DNA from: a virus
DNA: 35,412 nt
Reading direction: 5' to 3' (one strand)
Virus record (IMG/VR): IMGVR_UViG_3300036846_000667
Span: 1 to 35,412 of that record
The position numbers were made by a program, and so were the translations under genes. Within the stretch, counting starts at the first letter, position 1, and the number at the start of each line of letters is the position of its first letter. Positions 1-8,981 of this stretch are shown here, in pieces. The notes beneath the pieces were generated by a model. The model was not told the DNA's origin and searched no databases. It was given only the letters and a program-made list of their open reading frames with translations.

Positions 1-229
1 GGCCGCTACGCCGAGCGGGTCGAGCAGATCATCCCGCAGCGGATCTCGATCCCGGAAGATCCGCCCGACCGATGGAGCAGACCGATGGTCGAGACACGCG
101 ACCCGACCGCAGCCGGGAAGATGACGGAGCAGAGCTACGTCATGGTCGGCCTCGAAGAGCTGAAGACGCATCCGCGCAACCCGCGTCGCGGCGACGCGGA
201 GAGGATCGCTCGCAGCATCATGGCGAACG
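1..229. repeat. terminal overlap, left copy (circular genome closure)
   Basis: Bases 1-229 reappear at 35184-35412 with one difference, C at 102 against T at 35285. Both copies lie in the same reading frame of one long ORF and the difference is synonymous (GAC/GAT, Asp). The simplest reading is that the window is a circular or circularly permuted genome whose ends overlap, giving 35,183 unique bases. A true 229-bp direct terminal repeat is the alternative. The single variant suggests either two template molecules or population variation. Confidence 0.95.
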
Positions 230-1542
230 ACTTCTACGGCGCGCTGATCGTGCAACGCTCCACCGGGTTCATCCTCGCCGGGAACCACCGCTACGAGGCT
301 GCGAAGATCGCAGGGATGGCGGAGCTGCCCGTCATCTACGTCGATGTGGACGACGATCGAGCGCTCCGCATCATGCTCGTCGATAACCGCGAGGCGGACC
401 TCGCCGGATACGACGACGCCGAGCTGGCCTCGCTGCTGCAAGAGCTGGCGATCTCGGATGCGGAGCTGATCGGTACCGGCTACACGACCGAAGATCTCGC
501 GCTGCTCGTCGCATCCGACCGGATGCTCGAACTTGAAGAGGAGCAAGCGCCGCCCATCCCGGAGAGCTACTCGATCGTCGATCGGCCCACCATCGAAGCG
601 GAAGCGTTCCGCTACTGGCGGGAGCATGGGTTCCCGTATCCGGATCAGCCGCTCCATCTCCACATGATCGAGCTAAACGCGCTCGCCGCGTGCTCACGCG
701 ACAAGCTCATCCACTCCCATCTCGGCTACCGGATCGCGGACAGCTACCACCCGGAACGGTGGCACGCGCAAGTGGAGAACAAGCCGACCCCGTTCGACGC
801 GTGGGCCGACGATGGCAGGCTTGCCGTCTCGATCCGGATCATCCTCGACGCCCACCAAGCGATGACGCCCTCCCAGCTCGCGCACATCCTCGCCCACGCG
901 CACGGATCGCAGGCATGTTGGAACTTCCGCCCTGCGTTCGCGCTTGCGATCTACCGGATGCTCGCCCCACCCGGCGCGACGATCCTCGACACCAGCACCG
1001 GATACGGCGGGCGCCTCGTCGGGTTCCTCGCCTCCGAAGCCTCGACATACATCGGCGTCGATCCTGCTGCCGATACCTGCGCCGCGAACGCCCGCCTCGT
1101 CGCTGATCTCTGCCCCGCCAACAAGACCGTCGAGCTACACCAACAGCCCGCAGAGGATCTCGATCCGCAGAGCTTCGAGCAGCGCTGCGATCTTGCGTTC
1201 ACATCACCGCCCTACTTCGCGAAGGAGCACTACACCGACGAGGAGACACAAGCATGGAAGCGCTACCCGACCATCGCCGACTGGACCGATGGGTTCCTCG
1301 TCCCGATGCTGCGCCTCCAGCACGCATCGCTGAAGCCCGGAGCAGCCAACGCGATCAACATCGCTGATATCACCATTGGGAAGAGCGAGCATCGCCTCGT
1401 TGACCTGACGATCGAGCACGCGCTCCACATCGGCTTCGTCCTCGATCATGTCGAACGCTTCCCGCTCCCTCGTCGCTTCGGAGCGAACCACGAAGATGAG
1501 CCGGTATCCGAGCCCGTCGTAATCCTGCGCCGGAGCGCATGA
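1..1542 (+). CDS. ParB-like / DNA methyltransferase part (C-terminal 513 residues) of a junction-spanning fusion protein
   Basis: This is the 3' part of the gene that starts at 34071; position 1 is the first base of codon 372, and no stop lies in frame across the junction. In whole-protein numbering (884 residues), a ParB-like domain spans about 417-520 and contains the nucleotide-binding-type motif GNHR at 465-468. A linker region follows (about 525-690, with WNFRPA near its end). A class I SAM methyltransferase completes the protein, with the motif I-like stretch ILDTSTGYGGR around D701 and catalytic TSPPYF at 772-777. TSPPY-type methylases usually modify exocyclic amino groups of adenine or cytosine, and ParB-like domains are common partners of phage methylases. 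An internal start at 85 could give a separate ParB-methylase, but the unbroken frame upstream argues for the fusion. The stop overlaps the HNH gene start (ATGA). Specificity is unknown. Confidence 0.85.
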   Translation, partial: GRYAERVEQIIPQRISIPEDPPDRWSRPMVETRDPTAAGKMTEQSYVMVGLEELKTHPRNPRRGDAERIARSIMANDFYGALIVQRSTGFILAGNHRYEAAKIAGMAELPVIYVDVDDDRALRIMLVDNREADLAGYDDAELASLLQELAISDAELIGTGYTTEDLALLVASDRMLELEEEQAPPIPESYSIVDRPTIEAEAFRYWREHGFPYPDQPLHLHMIELNALAACSRDKLIHSHLGYRIADSYHPERWHAQVENKPTPFDAWADDGRLAVSIRIILDAHQAMTPSQLAHILAHAHGSQACWNFRPAFALAIYRMLAPPGATILDTSTGYGGRLVGFLASEASTYIGVDPAADTCAANARLVADLCPANKTVELHQQPAEDLDPQSFEQRCDLAFTSPPYFAKEHYTDEETQAWKRYPTIADWTDGFLVPMLRLQHASLKPGAANAINIADITIGKSEHRLVDLTIEHALHIGFVLDHVERFPLPRRFGANHEDEPVSEPVVILRRSA

Positions 1543-2075
1543 TGCCCACCGCAGCAGCGCGACGCTGCGGCACACCCGGATGCCCCGGCAAGATCCATGA
1601 GCGGAGCGAGCGCTACTGCTCCGCCTGCCTGCGCACCAAGGATCGCAAGCGAGATCGAGAAGCAAGAGCGAGCGGAGCACGATGGCGGATCCGACGCGCG
1701 CAACTCCTCGCCCGCTCGCCGCGCTGCATCGACTGCGGAGCACCAGCCACCATCGCGGACCATGCTCCTCGCTCCCGGAGAGAGCTGCTCGCTGCTCGCG
1801 TCCGCGATCCTGACGACGTGCGCTGGCTCGAAGCAAGATGCAAGCCCTGCCACGATCGCCGAACATCATTGGTCGACGGTGGACTCGGACTCCCTCGACT
1901 GCTGGAGCGGGCGCATCCGGAGCGGGATGCTCCCCCTGCCCGATCGGAAGTGAACCCATTCGGTACGCCAAGCGCCGCACGCGGCGGAGCAGATCGGGAA
2001 ACCGCGGGATCCTCTAGCAGCTCAGGAGACGCCCTCAGGCGGCGCAGGAGCGCTCGCGGCCCTCTGGGCGGATGA
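1539..2075 (+). CDS. HNH endonuclease
   Basis: A 178-residue protein starting in the ATGA overlap with the methyltransferase stop. A Cys-rich N-terminus (CGTPGCPG ... CSAC) precedes a second zinc-type block: CIDCG, then a DHAPRSRREL segment carrying the first catalytic His, and CKPCHDRRT carrying the second zinc pair and the final His. This is the beta-beta-alpha-metal HNH layout. The C-terminal 60 residues are low-complexity and probably unstructured. HNH proteins immediately upstream of a P27-type small terminase are standard in HK97-like phages, where the nuclease cooperates with terminase in cos cleavage and packaging. That role fits the position and is inferred. Confidence 0.85.
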   Translation: MMPTAAARRCGTPGCPGKIHERSERYCSACLRTKDRKRDREARASGARWRIRRAQLLARSPRCIDCGAPATIADHAPRSRRELLAARVRDPDDVRWLEARCKPCHDRRTSLVDGGLGLPRLLERAHPERDAPPARSEVNPFGTPSAARGGADRETAGSSSSSGDALRRRRSARGPLGG

Positions 2076-2091
2076 GCGGAAGGGAGCAGGG

Positions 2092-2562
2092 ATGCGGAAG
2101 GGCAGACGCCCGCGGCCGACTGCGCTGAAGCTCCTCCAGGGAGAGCGGCAGAGCAGGATCGTCGAGGATCCTCCGGAGGCGCAGCAGGGCGCTCCTGCTG
2201 CTCCGGACGCGCTGGACGAGCAGGCGCGCGCCGCGTACCGGATGCTCGTCGGTCTGCTGGAGCCTTCCGGGATCTTGACGCAGCTCGACGGGCTTGCGCT
2301 CGCCGCTTTCGCGCAGGTGGTCGTGGAGCATGAGCGCGCGTCCGCGCTGGTGAATCAGGTCGGCCCGCTGATCCGGGATGAGCATGGGCTTCCGCGCACG
2401 AATCCTGCCTACCGGATCCGACGCGATACGGGGCGGGACATTCTCCGCTGGGCGATGGAGTTCGGGATGACGCCTGCTGCTCGCTCGCAGATCTCGCGGC
2501 GGCTGTCGGGAGGAGCTGCGCCTGCGCGTGATCCGATCGCGCAGCGCTATCTCTCGTCGTGA
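2092..2562 (+). CDS. terS: terminase small subunit, P27 family
   Basis: A 156-residue protein opening with the basic motif GRRPRPTALKLLQGE, typical of the P27 small-terminase family. Helical DNA-recognition and oligomerisation segments follow (residues ~45-130). The family binds the packaging site and hands DNA to the large subunit. A purine-rich ribosome site (GGGAGCAGG) lies directly before the ATG. The stop overlaps the large-subunit start (GTGA at 2559-2562), which couples translation of the two subunits. Length and position between HNH and large terminase are as expected. Confidence 0.88.
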   Translation: MRKGRRPRPTALKLLQGERQSRIVEDPPEAQQGAPAAPDALDEQARAAYRMLVGLLEPSGILTQLDGLALAAFAQVVVEHERASALVNQVGPLIRDEHGLPRTNPAYRIRRDTGRDILRWAMEFGMTPAARSQISRRLSGGAAPARDPIAQRYLSS

Positions 2563-4235
2563 GAGCAGCAGCGCTCGCCGCGTGCGCTCGCTCGAAACCT
2601 CCGCTGCGGATCGGGAACCGCCATGCGTGCGATCTCTGCGATCGGAGGGGTCGCCATTACTGCGCGCCGCGTGCGGAGCACACGATCGGCTTTATCGAGA
2701 GCTGCTGCGTTCATACGAAAAGCGTCTGGGCTGGTCGGCCGTTCATCCTCACCGCGTGGCAGCGGGACGAGATCGTCGCTCCGCTCTTCGGCTGGGTGGA
2801 ATGGTCCGAGGAGTTCGGCCGCTTCGTCCGCGTGTACCGGGTCGCATGGATCACCGCGGCGCGCAAGAACGGGAAGAGCGAGCTGCTCGCGGCGATCATG
2901 CTGTACCTGCTCCTCGCCGATGGCGAGCAAGGCGCGGAGCTGATCGGATGCGCCGGGATCAAACGCCAAGCGGGCGCGGTCTTCCAAGTCGCGGCCCGCA
3001 TGATCGAGCTGTCTCCGATCCTGGCGCGCGAGCTTGCGAGCGGAGCGATCTCGATCACGCAGCATGACGGGAACCGGATCGCGTACTTGCCGACCGCGAG
3101 CTTCTACGAGGTCATCTCTGCGGATGCGGATAACGCGCTCGGCGGGAACATGCACGGATGCGCTTTCGACGAGGCCGCGAATCAGCCTGACGATCGGCTC
3201 TGGAATGCGATCCGGACGAGCATGGGCACCCGCCCGCAGGCGTTGCTGATCGCGGCGACGACTGCGGGAGATCATCCGCTCTCCTTCGCGGCGCTGGAAG
3301 AGGCGCACGGCCGACGCGTCGCGCAAGACCCGCAGCTCGATCGTCGCCGCTTCGTCTGGATTCGCGCCGCGGTGGAGACTGCGGAGATCAACGACGAGGA
3401 TGCGTGGCACGCGGCGAATCCTGCGCTCGGCGACTTCCTCGCGATCGACTCGCTGCGGGATGAAGCATCGGAGGCGCTGCTCTCGCCGACGAAAGCGAAG
3501 GCGTTCCGCCAGTACCGGATGAACACCTGGCAGCGCGCGGAGTCGCGTTGGCTTCCTGCGGGGCGCTGGCGGATGGGCGCGGCGATCGAGCAGGCGGATC
3601 TCTACGGGCGACGCTGCCATGCGGGCATCGACCTCGCGGCTGTCTCGGATCTCACCGCGCTCTGCTGGTACTTCCCTCCGCAGCAAGAGCAGCACGCGGT
3701 CGCGCTCTGGCAGCATTACGTCCCGGAGGCTGCGCTCCCTGCGCTCGATCGGATCACCAGCGGCATGTTCTCGGAATGGGCGCGCCGCGGCTGGTGCAAG
3801 ATCACCGAGGGCGAGGTCGTCGATTACGAGCCGCTCCATGCGGACATTGCCGCGGGATGCGCGGCCTTCGCGGTCACCGACTTGGGCATCGACCGCTGGA
3901 ACAGCACCGCGACGGTGACGTGGGCGCAGCGCTCGCTCCCGAAGCTCTCCGTCTCCCTGGTCCGTCAGGACTTCATCGGGCAATCGCCTGCGCTGAAAGA
4001 GATCGACCGGCAGCTCCGGACGCAGCTCCTCGACGTGGGCGCAGATCCGGTCGCGGCCTGGTGCGCGAGCTGCGTCGAGGTCCGTCAGGATCCCGCCGAG
4101 AATCTGAAGCTCGTCAAGCCGGATCGGGAGCGCAGCATGGCGAGGATCGACTCGATCGCTGCGCTCGCGAATGCGATCGACGGATGGCTGCGCGCTCCTC
4201 CTCCGAAGCGAGTAGGCCGCGCGGCAGGCTTCTAA
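2559..4235 (+). CDS. terL: terminase large subunit
   Basis: A 558-residue packaging motor starting at a GTG that overlaps the terS stop. The ATPase half carries AARKNGKSE (Walker A-like, residues ~100-108) and GCAFDEA (Walker B with catalytic acid, ~205-211). The nuclease half carries acidic positions in AGIDLAAVSDLTA (~355), TDLGIDRW and the C-terminal RIDSIAALANAI, a layout typical of the Terminase_1 family. An N-terminal Cys-rich stretch around residues 20-45 precedes the ATPase domain. The enzyme translocates DNA into the prohead and cuts the concatemer. Confidence 0.95.
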   Translation: MRAAALAACARSKPPLRIGNRHACDLCDRRGRHYCAPRAEHTIGFIESCCVHTKSVWAGRPFILTAWQRDEIVAPLFGWVEWSEEFGRFVRVYRVAWITAARKNGKSELLAAIMLYLLLADGEQGAELIGCAGIKRQAGAVFQVAARMIELSPILARELASGAISITQHDGNRIAYLPTASFYEVISADADNALGGNMHGCAFDEAANQPDDRLWNAIRTSMGTRPQALLIAATTAGDHPLSFAALEEAHGRRVAQDPQLDRRRFVWIRAAVETAEINDEDAWHAANPALGDFLAIDSLRDEASEALLSPTKAKAFRQYRMNTWQRAESRWLPAGRWRMGAAIEQADLYGRRCHAGIDLAAVSDLTALCWYFPPQQEQHAVALWQHYVPEAALPALDRITSGMFSEWARRGWCKITEGEVVDYEPLHADIAAGCAAFAVTDLGIDRWNSTATVTWAQRSLPKLSVSLVRQDFIGQSPALKEIDRQLRTQLLDVGADPVAAWCASCVEVRQDPAENLKLVKPDRERSMARIDSIAALANAIDGWLRAPPPKRVGRAAGF

Positions 4236-4287
4236 CCGGCCTCCCATCCTGGTCGGGCTATGGCTCCTGGGCATACGCTCGCAGAGC

Positions 4288-5733
4288 ATGACAGCGACGA
4301 TCGGGATGACAGATCCGCTCGAAGGTCGCAGCCCGGAGCAATGGCGCACCGCGCTGCTCTATGAGCTGCAATGGCGGCAGCCCTGGATCCGGGAGCGGCT
4401 CCTCTACTACGAGGGCGACCATCCGCTCCCGCGTGCTCCTGCCCAAGCGCTCGCCGCGTACCGCCGCCTGCTGAAGCAATCCCGGACGAACTGGATCCAG
4501 CTCATCGTCGATTCCGTCGCGGAGCGCTTGCAGGTCGTCGGCTTCCGCTTCGGCGACGCGCAAGGCGATGACGATGCGTGGATGATCTGGCAAGCGAACG
4601 GGCTTGACGCGAGCGCAGAGATCGCGCAGACCGACGCGCTCGTCTGCGGTGTCAACTACGTCAGCGTGTGGCCGGATGAGAACTCTCCGGTCGGCGTGCG
4701 GATCGCGGCGGAGCATCCGACGCAGACGATCATCGCCTACGACCCGGATGATCGGCGCACGCCGCTGGTGTCGCTGAAGACTTGGAGGGAGCCGGGGCTG
4801 CTGCGCTGCTGGCTCTGCACCGCGAGCGCGACCTTCCAGTGGGCCGCGCCCTCCGCAGGATCGCAACCTCCGGGATCGACGACCGCGATGATCTGGAGCG
4901 GCGCGTACTGGCAGCTCACCGCGCAGGATCTCAATCCGTTGGGCGAGGTTCCGATCGTCGAGGTCGTTCCCTGGCCGCGCTCGAATCCGCTCATCGTCGG
5001 GATGCTGCCCGGCCGCTCCGAGATGGACGGCGTGCTCGATATCCAAGATCGGATCAACACCACGATCCTGAACCGGATGATCGCGACCGAGTACGCGGCC
5101 TTCCGCCAGAAGTGGGCTACCGGATTGACGCTCCCGGTCGCGCGTGACGCGGACGGGAACGAGATCATCGACCCGCTGACGGGAGAGCCGGTACATACTT
5201 CGCCCTTCGAGATCGCAGTCGATCGCCTCCTCGTCGCGGAAGATTCGACCGTCAAGTTCGGCGAGTTCGGAGAGAGCGAGCTGGCGGGCTATATCCGCTC
5301 CGTCGCCTCCGATGTGAATCATCTCGCCGCGGTGACGAAGACTCCTCCGCACTACCTGCTCGGCGAGATCGTCAACGCTTCGGGAGATGCGCTGAAAGCC
5401 GCGGAGGCGGGGCTCGTCGCGAAGGTACGTCGCCGCGCCGCGCATATCGGCGAAGCATGGGAGGACGTGATGCGCCTCTCCTTCTCCGCGATCGGAGATC
5501 CGCGCGCGACGGACTTCCAAGCGGAAGTGATCTGGGGCGACTTCGAGACACGCTCCGATGCGGAGCTAGCGGATGCGCTCGTCAAGATGGCGAGCATCGG
5601 TGTCCCCCAAGAAGTGCTCTGGCAGAAGTGGGGCGCGTCGCCGCAGGAGATCGAGCGGTGGAAGCAGATGGCGGCGGAGCAAGCCGCGCGCCAAGCGCTC
5701 GCCGCTCCCATCCCGGTCCCTCCGGGAACGTAG
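4288..5733 (+). CDS. portal protein (SPP1 gp6-like)
   Basis: A 481-residue protein of the SPP1 gp6-like portal family. Recognisable stretches are RTNWIQLIVDSVAERL near residue 70 and a central DIQDRINTTILNRMIATEY helix, which is strongly conserved in actinophage portals. It forms the dodecameric ring through which DNA passes and to which connectors bind. The ATG at 4288 follows a 52-base gap after terL that shows no further gene. The stop abuts the MuF gene start (TAG then ATG). Confidence 0.93.
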   Translation: MTATIGMTDPLEGRSPEQWRTALLYELQWRQPWIRERLLYYEGDHPLPRAPAQALAAYRRLLKQSRTNWIQLIVDSVAERLQVVGFRFGDAQGDDDAWMIWQANGLDASAEIAQTDALVCGVNYVSVWPDENSPVGVRIAAEHPTQTIIAYDPDDRRTPLVSLKTWREPGLLRCWLCTASATFQWAAPSAGSQPPGSTTAMIWSGAYWQLTAQDLNPLGEVPIVEVVPWPRSNPLIVGMLPGRSEMDGVLDIQDRINTTILNRMIATEYAAFRQKWATGLTLPVARDADGNEIIDPLTGEPVHTSPFEIAVDRLLVAEDSTVKFGEFGESELAGYIRSVASDVNHLAAVTKTPPHYLLGEIVNASGDALKAAEAGLVAKVRRRAAHIGEAWEDVMRLSFSAIGDPRATDFQAEVIWGDFETRSDAELADALVKMASIGVPQEVLWQKWGASPQEIERWKQMAAEQAARQALAAPIPVPPGT

Positions 5734-6456
5734 ATGCCGGGCGCGGTAGATCTCCGGGTCGCGCACGCCGCGGTCGTGAACATGAAGCGGATCCACTCGC
5801 ACGCGGTACGCGTCGGCGACGTGTTCAACCGGACGTGGATGCATCTCGGAGGACCGACCGACGAGGATGCTGCGAGCTGGCTCCGCTTCGCAGTCCCGAC
5901 GATGCGAGGAGCGAAGACGCAGACCGCGTATTCGCAGCTCGCGTACACGAAGCATGTCGCGCACACGCTCGATCTTCCGCGCAGCGCGCAGCTCGACGTT
6001 CCTGCGATCGTCGGCGACTCGCTCGCCGATCGGTATATCGCCCCGGTAATCAATCTTCGCAGCTCGCTGTCGGAAGGGACGCCGTTCGCGGATGCGCTCG
6101 CGCAAGCGGGCAGGCTCGTCGAAGGATTCGCCCGCACCGACATTGCGGAGGTCGCGCAGGAGAGCGCAGTCGCCGCGATGGCGGACACGCCAGGGATCAC
6201 GCATTACCGGCGCGTGCCTTCCGATCTCGCGTGCGACTTTTGCCTGCTCATCTCCGGGCAGCGCTACACGACGGATGATCTCGCTCCCTCGCACAAGAAC
6301 TGCACTTGTGGGATCGGGCCGATCACGGAGGAGAGCGACCCGACGTTCGAGCGGCAGCGCGCGCTCTCGAAGGATCTCTACGCGGATGAGCAGCGCGTCG
6401 CCGACGCGCAGACGAAGGAAGCGGATCTATCGAGCGAGGAGGGAGCACCAGCATGA
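5734..6456 (+). CDS. MuF-like minor capsid protein
   Basis: A 240-residue protein whose C-terminal part holds the MuF-type cysteine/histidine signature: ACDFCLLISGQRY (about 168-180), then a conserved HKNCTCGI segment. Such proteins sit between portal and scaffold in many actinophages and are thought to be internal head proteins involved in capsid assembly or ejection. The start immediately follows the portal stop. The tail after the Cys-rich motif is acidic and probably flexible. No toxin domain is fused to it, unlike some MuF polymorphic-toxin relatives. Confidence 0.85.
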   Translation: MPGAVDLRVAHAAVVNMKRIHSHAVRVGDVFNRTWMHLGGPTDEDAASWLRFAVPTMRGAKTQTAYSQLAYTKHVAHTLDLPRSAQLDVPAIVGDSLADRYIAPVINLRSSLSEGTPFADALAQAGRLVEGFARTDIAEVAQESAVAAMADTPGITHYRRVPSDLACDFCLLISGQRYTTDDLAPSHKNCTCGIGPITEESDPTFERQRALSKDLYADEQRVADAQTKEADLSSEEGAPA

Positions 6457-7019
6457 CCACCACCGAACCACCGCAGCCGCCCACGCCCCCGGAGGGTGAT
6501 CCTCCTGCTCCTCCTGCTCCCGAAGAGCCGCCCAAGCCTCTCGATCCCGAAGAGGTCGCCCGCTTGCAGGGCGCGCTCGCCGCAGAGCGCAAGGCCCGCA
6601 AGAAGGCCGACGATGAGCTGGAGAAGGTCAAGCGGGAAGGGATGAGCGACGCCGAGCGCAAGATGGCCGAAGCGAAAGCGGAAGGACGCAGCGAAGCGCT
6701 GAAGGAGGCGGGCTTGCGCCTCCTGCGAGCAGAGGTCCGAGCGATCGCGGCGACGAAGCTCTCCGATCCCGGAGACGCGGTGCAGCTCCTCGATCTCGAC
6801 GACTTCGAGCCTGCGGAGGATGGGAGCTACGACCCGAAGGCGATCGGCGCAGCGATCGACAAGCTCGTCGAGGAGAAGCCGTATCTCGCTCGCGGAGCAT
6901 CCTCCGGACCTCCGAAGGTGCCGCAAGGGACACGCGGCACGCCGGGCGCTCCTGCGGGTGAGCCTGCGATGAGCGATGGAGATCAGTTCCTTCGCGGCTT
7001 GTTGCGACCCAACCGTTAG
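6453..7019 (+). CDS. capsid scaffolding protein
   Basis: A 188-residue protein with a proline-rich N-terminus (about 30 residues), a charged predicted coiled coil (residues ~35-90, many K, E and A) and a more ordered C-terminal part. This is the standard build of HK97-type scaffolds, which guide procapsid assembly. It overlaps the MuF gene by four bases (ATGA) and is followed by a 144-base gap before the major capsid gene. Confidence 0.82.
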   Translation: MTTTEPPQPPTPPEGDPPAPPAPEEPPKPLDPEEVARLQGALAAERKARKKADDELEKVKREGMSDAERKMAEAKAEGRSEALKEAGLRLLRAEVRAIAATKLSDPGDAVQLLDLDDFEPAEDGSYDPKAIGAAIDKLVEEKPYLARGASSGPPKVPQGTRGTPGAPAGEPAMSDGDQFLRGLLRPNR

Positions 7020-7163
7020 CGCGATGATCGAGCCGATGCGCGTGGCGTGATGCTGCGGGCAGGCCGGTCGTACCCGGCGAGGATCCCGGAGCGCGTGACG
7101 CAATCCGGCTGGGCGTGACGCCCCCTATCCGTTTCGTTTCCCAACGGAAGGAGGGCGCGCCCG
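7020..7163 (+). other. gap between scaffold and capsid genes
   Basis: No gene is visible in these 144 bases. A small stem (CCGTT/AACGG, 9-base loop) ends just before an excellent ribosome site, GGAAGGAGGG, that drives the capsid gene. The strong site fits the high expression needed for the major capsid protein. Confidence 0.5.
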
Positions 7164-8174
7164 ATGGCTGTCATCGACTCCTCGCTCATCCCGGTATCAA
7201 TCGCCCAGGAGATCATCCAAGTCGCGAGCCAGCAGAGCATCGTGCTCCAGCTCGGCAGGCGACAGCCCATGCCCACCGCGCAGGTGAACGTCCCGTTTCT
7301 CAAGACGTTGCCGGTCAGCGGATGGGTCAACGGCATCGGCGGCGCGAAGCCGCAAGCGACTGTCGAATGGAGCAGCGAGACGCTGACGACCGAAGAGGTC
7401 GCCGCGCTCGTTGCAGTCCCGCAGGCATGGATCGACGACAGCGGGATCCCGATCTGGCCGAACGTGCAGCAAGCGATCACGGATTCCCTCGCCTACTCGG
7501 TGGACAGCGCGGTGCTCTTCGGTACGAACGCACCGCCCTCCTTCCCGGTAGGAGGGATCTTCGGGCAAGGCACGTCGGCGACTGCCGCGTGGAATGCTCG
7601 CACCGTCCACACCGCGACCACCGATCCTCCGGACCTCGCGCAAGCCGCGCGGCGCGCGGAGGGAGACGTGGAAGACGACGGGATCATCTCTACCGGCTAC
7701 GGCGTGGATATCTCTGTCATGTCGCAGCTCGCGCTCTTGCGCGACACGGTGGGGCAACCGATCTTCGTCCCGAACCTTGCGTCGGATAATCCGGATCGGC
7801 TCTACGGCGACCCGGTGGTCTTCTCTTCGAGCGCAGCGTTCGACACAACGAAGTGCGACATAATCGCTGGCGATTGGACGAAGCTCATCGTCGGTGTCCG
7901 CCAGGACATTACGGTCGATACTTCGACCGAGGGCGTCGTCACCGACCCGACCGGCAAGGTCTTGGTCAACGCGTTCCAGGATGACCAAGTGCTCATGCGC
8001 GTCTACATGCGGATCGGCTACGTCATCGGCGCGCCGGTATCGCGTCGCCACAACAAGCCGGTCTTCCCGTTCGGATTCGCGCAGGGCACCCCTGCCGCCG
8101 CTACCGCGGAAGTGGAGCCGCAGCAGCAGCCCGCCGCGTCCGGAGGGAACGGCGGAGCGCGAGGGAGCAAGTAA
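7164..8174 (+). CDS. major capsid protein, HK97 fold
   Basis: A 336-residue protein in the canonical position after the scaffold gene, with the strongest ribosome site in the morphogenesis region. The N-terminal arm is followed by sequence typical of HK97-fold capsids (PQAWIDDSGIPIWPNVQQA, then a DSAVLFGTN spine-helix region near residue 115). The last ~35 residues are Gln/Gly/Ala-rich and probably disordered. No separate decoration gene is seen. Confidence 0.9.
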   Translation: MAVIDSSLIPVSIAQEIIQVASQQSIVLQLGRRQPMPTAQVNVPFLKTLPVSGWVNGIGGAKPQATVEWSSETLTTEEVAALVAVPQAWIDDSGIPIWPNVQQAITDSLAYSVDSAVLFGTNAPPSFPVGGIFGQGTSATAAWNARTVHTATTDPPDLAQAARRAEGDVEDDGIISTGYGVDISVMSQLALLRDTVGQPIFVPNLASDNPDRLYGDPVVFSSSAAFDTTKCDIIAGDWTKLIVGVRQDITVDTSTEGVVTDPTGKVLVNAFQDDQVLMRVYMRIGYVIGAPVSRRHNKPVFPFGFAQGTPAAATAEVEPQQQPAASGGNGGARGSK

Positions 8175-8177
8175 GCG

Positions 8178-8639
8178 ATGCCCGATCTCTGCACGATCGC
8201 CGATGTTGAAGCGCTCGCTGGCTACTCGATTCCGAGCGACCAGCCCACGCAGGATCGGGTCACGCGCCTGATCCAGTTCGCATCGGCGATCGTCGGAGGG
8301 GCGTGCATCTCTCCGCTCCCGGATCCTGCTCCCGATCAGGTCGCGCTCGTCGCCGCGCAGCTCGTCGTCCGCCAGCTCGCGAATCCGACCGCCGCGCACA
8401 ACGAGACGATCGGCGCATATCAGGTCGGCTACGGCACGGCCGGGATGCAGCTCACCGACGAGGATTACGACGCTCTCGGATCCTGGGGCGTGCCCGCGAC
8501 CGGACGCGCCGCGTACTCGGTCTTCACTCCGAGCCCGTACGCGCTCGATCCCTGGTATCCCGACGAGCCCCTGCTGTTCTTCCCGGATGGCGACGAGGAA
8601 GAGATCCAGCCGATCGCTCCCGGAGCAGCAGAGCGGTGA
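8178..8639 (+). CDS. head-tail connector protein (gp6/gp15-like adaptor)
   Basis: A 153-residue, mainly helical protein beginning with CTIADVEALAGY, the usual start of HK97 gp6/SPP1 gp15-type adaptors. These bind beneath the portal ring to extend the DNA channel. It starts three bases after the capsid stop and its TGA overlaps the next gene's GTG. The acidic C-terminal 30 residues are less conserved-looking. Confidence 0.75.
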   Translation: MPDLCTIADVEALAGYSIPSDQPTQDRVTRLIQFASAIVGGACISPLPDPAPDQVALVAAQLVVRQLANPTAAHNETIGAYQVGYGTAGMQLTDEDYDALGSWGVPATGRAAYSVFTPSPYALDPWYPDEPLLFFPDGDEEEIQPIAPGAAER

Positions 8640-8980
8640 GCTTGCGCTCGATCTGCTCCGAGCCGATCACGCTCCTCGCTCGCGCGGACGCGCAGCAGGA
8701 GGACGAGTACGGCTCGCCGACGTACACGGATGCTCCGACGCCGACGCTCGCGTACTTCGAGGCGATGCTCCGCCAGCAGTTCGAGGACTCCGTTGCGACC
8801 GAGCAGGAATCGTCAGAGGTCCGCGTGTACCTCGCCCCCGATGTTGCGCCGACCGGATATGACGCGCTCCAGCGCGCAGACGGCCGCGTGTACGAGATCC
8901 TCGGCCCGCCTGGCGAAGCGATGCGCGGCTGGCCTCCGCAGCTCCAGCATTACGAGATCCGCGCCCGGTGCGTGACCTGA
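8636..8980 (+). CDS. head-tail stopper/joining protein
   Basis: A 114-residue protein starting at a GTG that overlaps the stop of the adaptor gene (GTGA). The sequence is beta-rich, ending in YEIRARCVT. Its size and place between adaptor and gp10-like protein match the phage stopper family (SPP1 gp16-like), which plugs the channel after packaging. The assignment rests mainly on position; the start was chosen from the coupling overlap and the coding frame. Confidence 0.7.
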   Translation: MSLRSICSEPITLLARADAQQEDEYGSPTYTDAPTPTLAYFEAMLRQQFEDSVATEQESSEVRVYLAPDVAPTGYDALQRADGRVYEILGPPGEAMRGWPPQLQHYEIRARCVT

Positions 8981-8981
8981 G

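Noticed and set aside
85-1542. Stand-alone ParB-methyltransferase gene starting at 85
   Set aside because: The frame is open upstream through position 1 and across the circular junction to 34071, and codes an oxygenase domain; the start at 85 looks like an effect of where the circle was cut.
2547-4349. 600-codon leftward open frame opposite the large terminase
   Set aside because: Arg/Leu/Asp-rich mirror of a well-identified gene; a typical artefact of high-GC third positions. The same holds for long antisense frames at 25418-27262 and 30044-32089.
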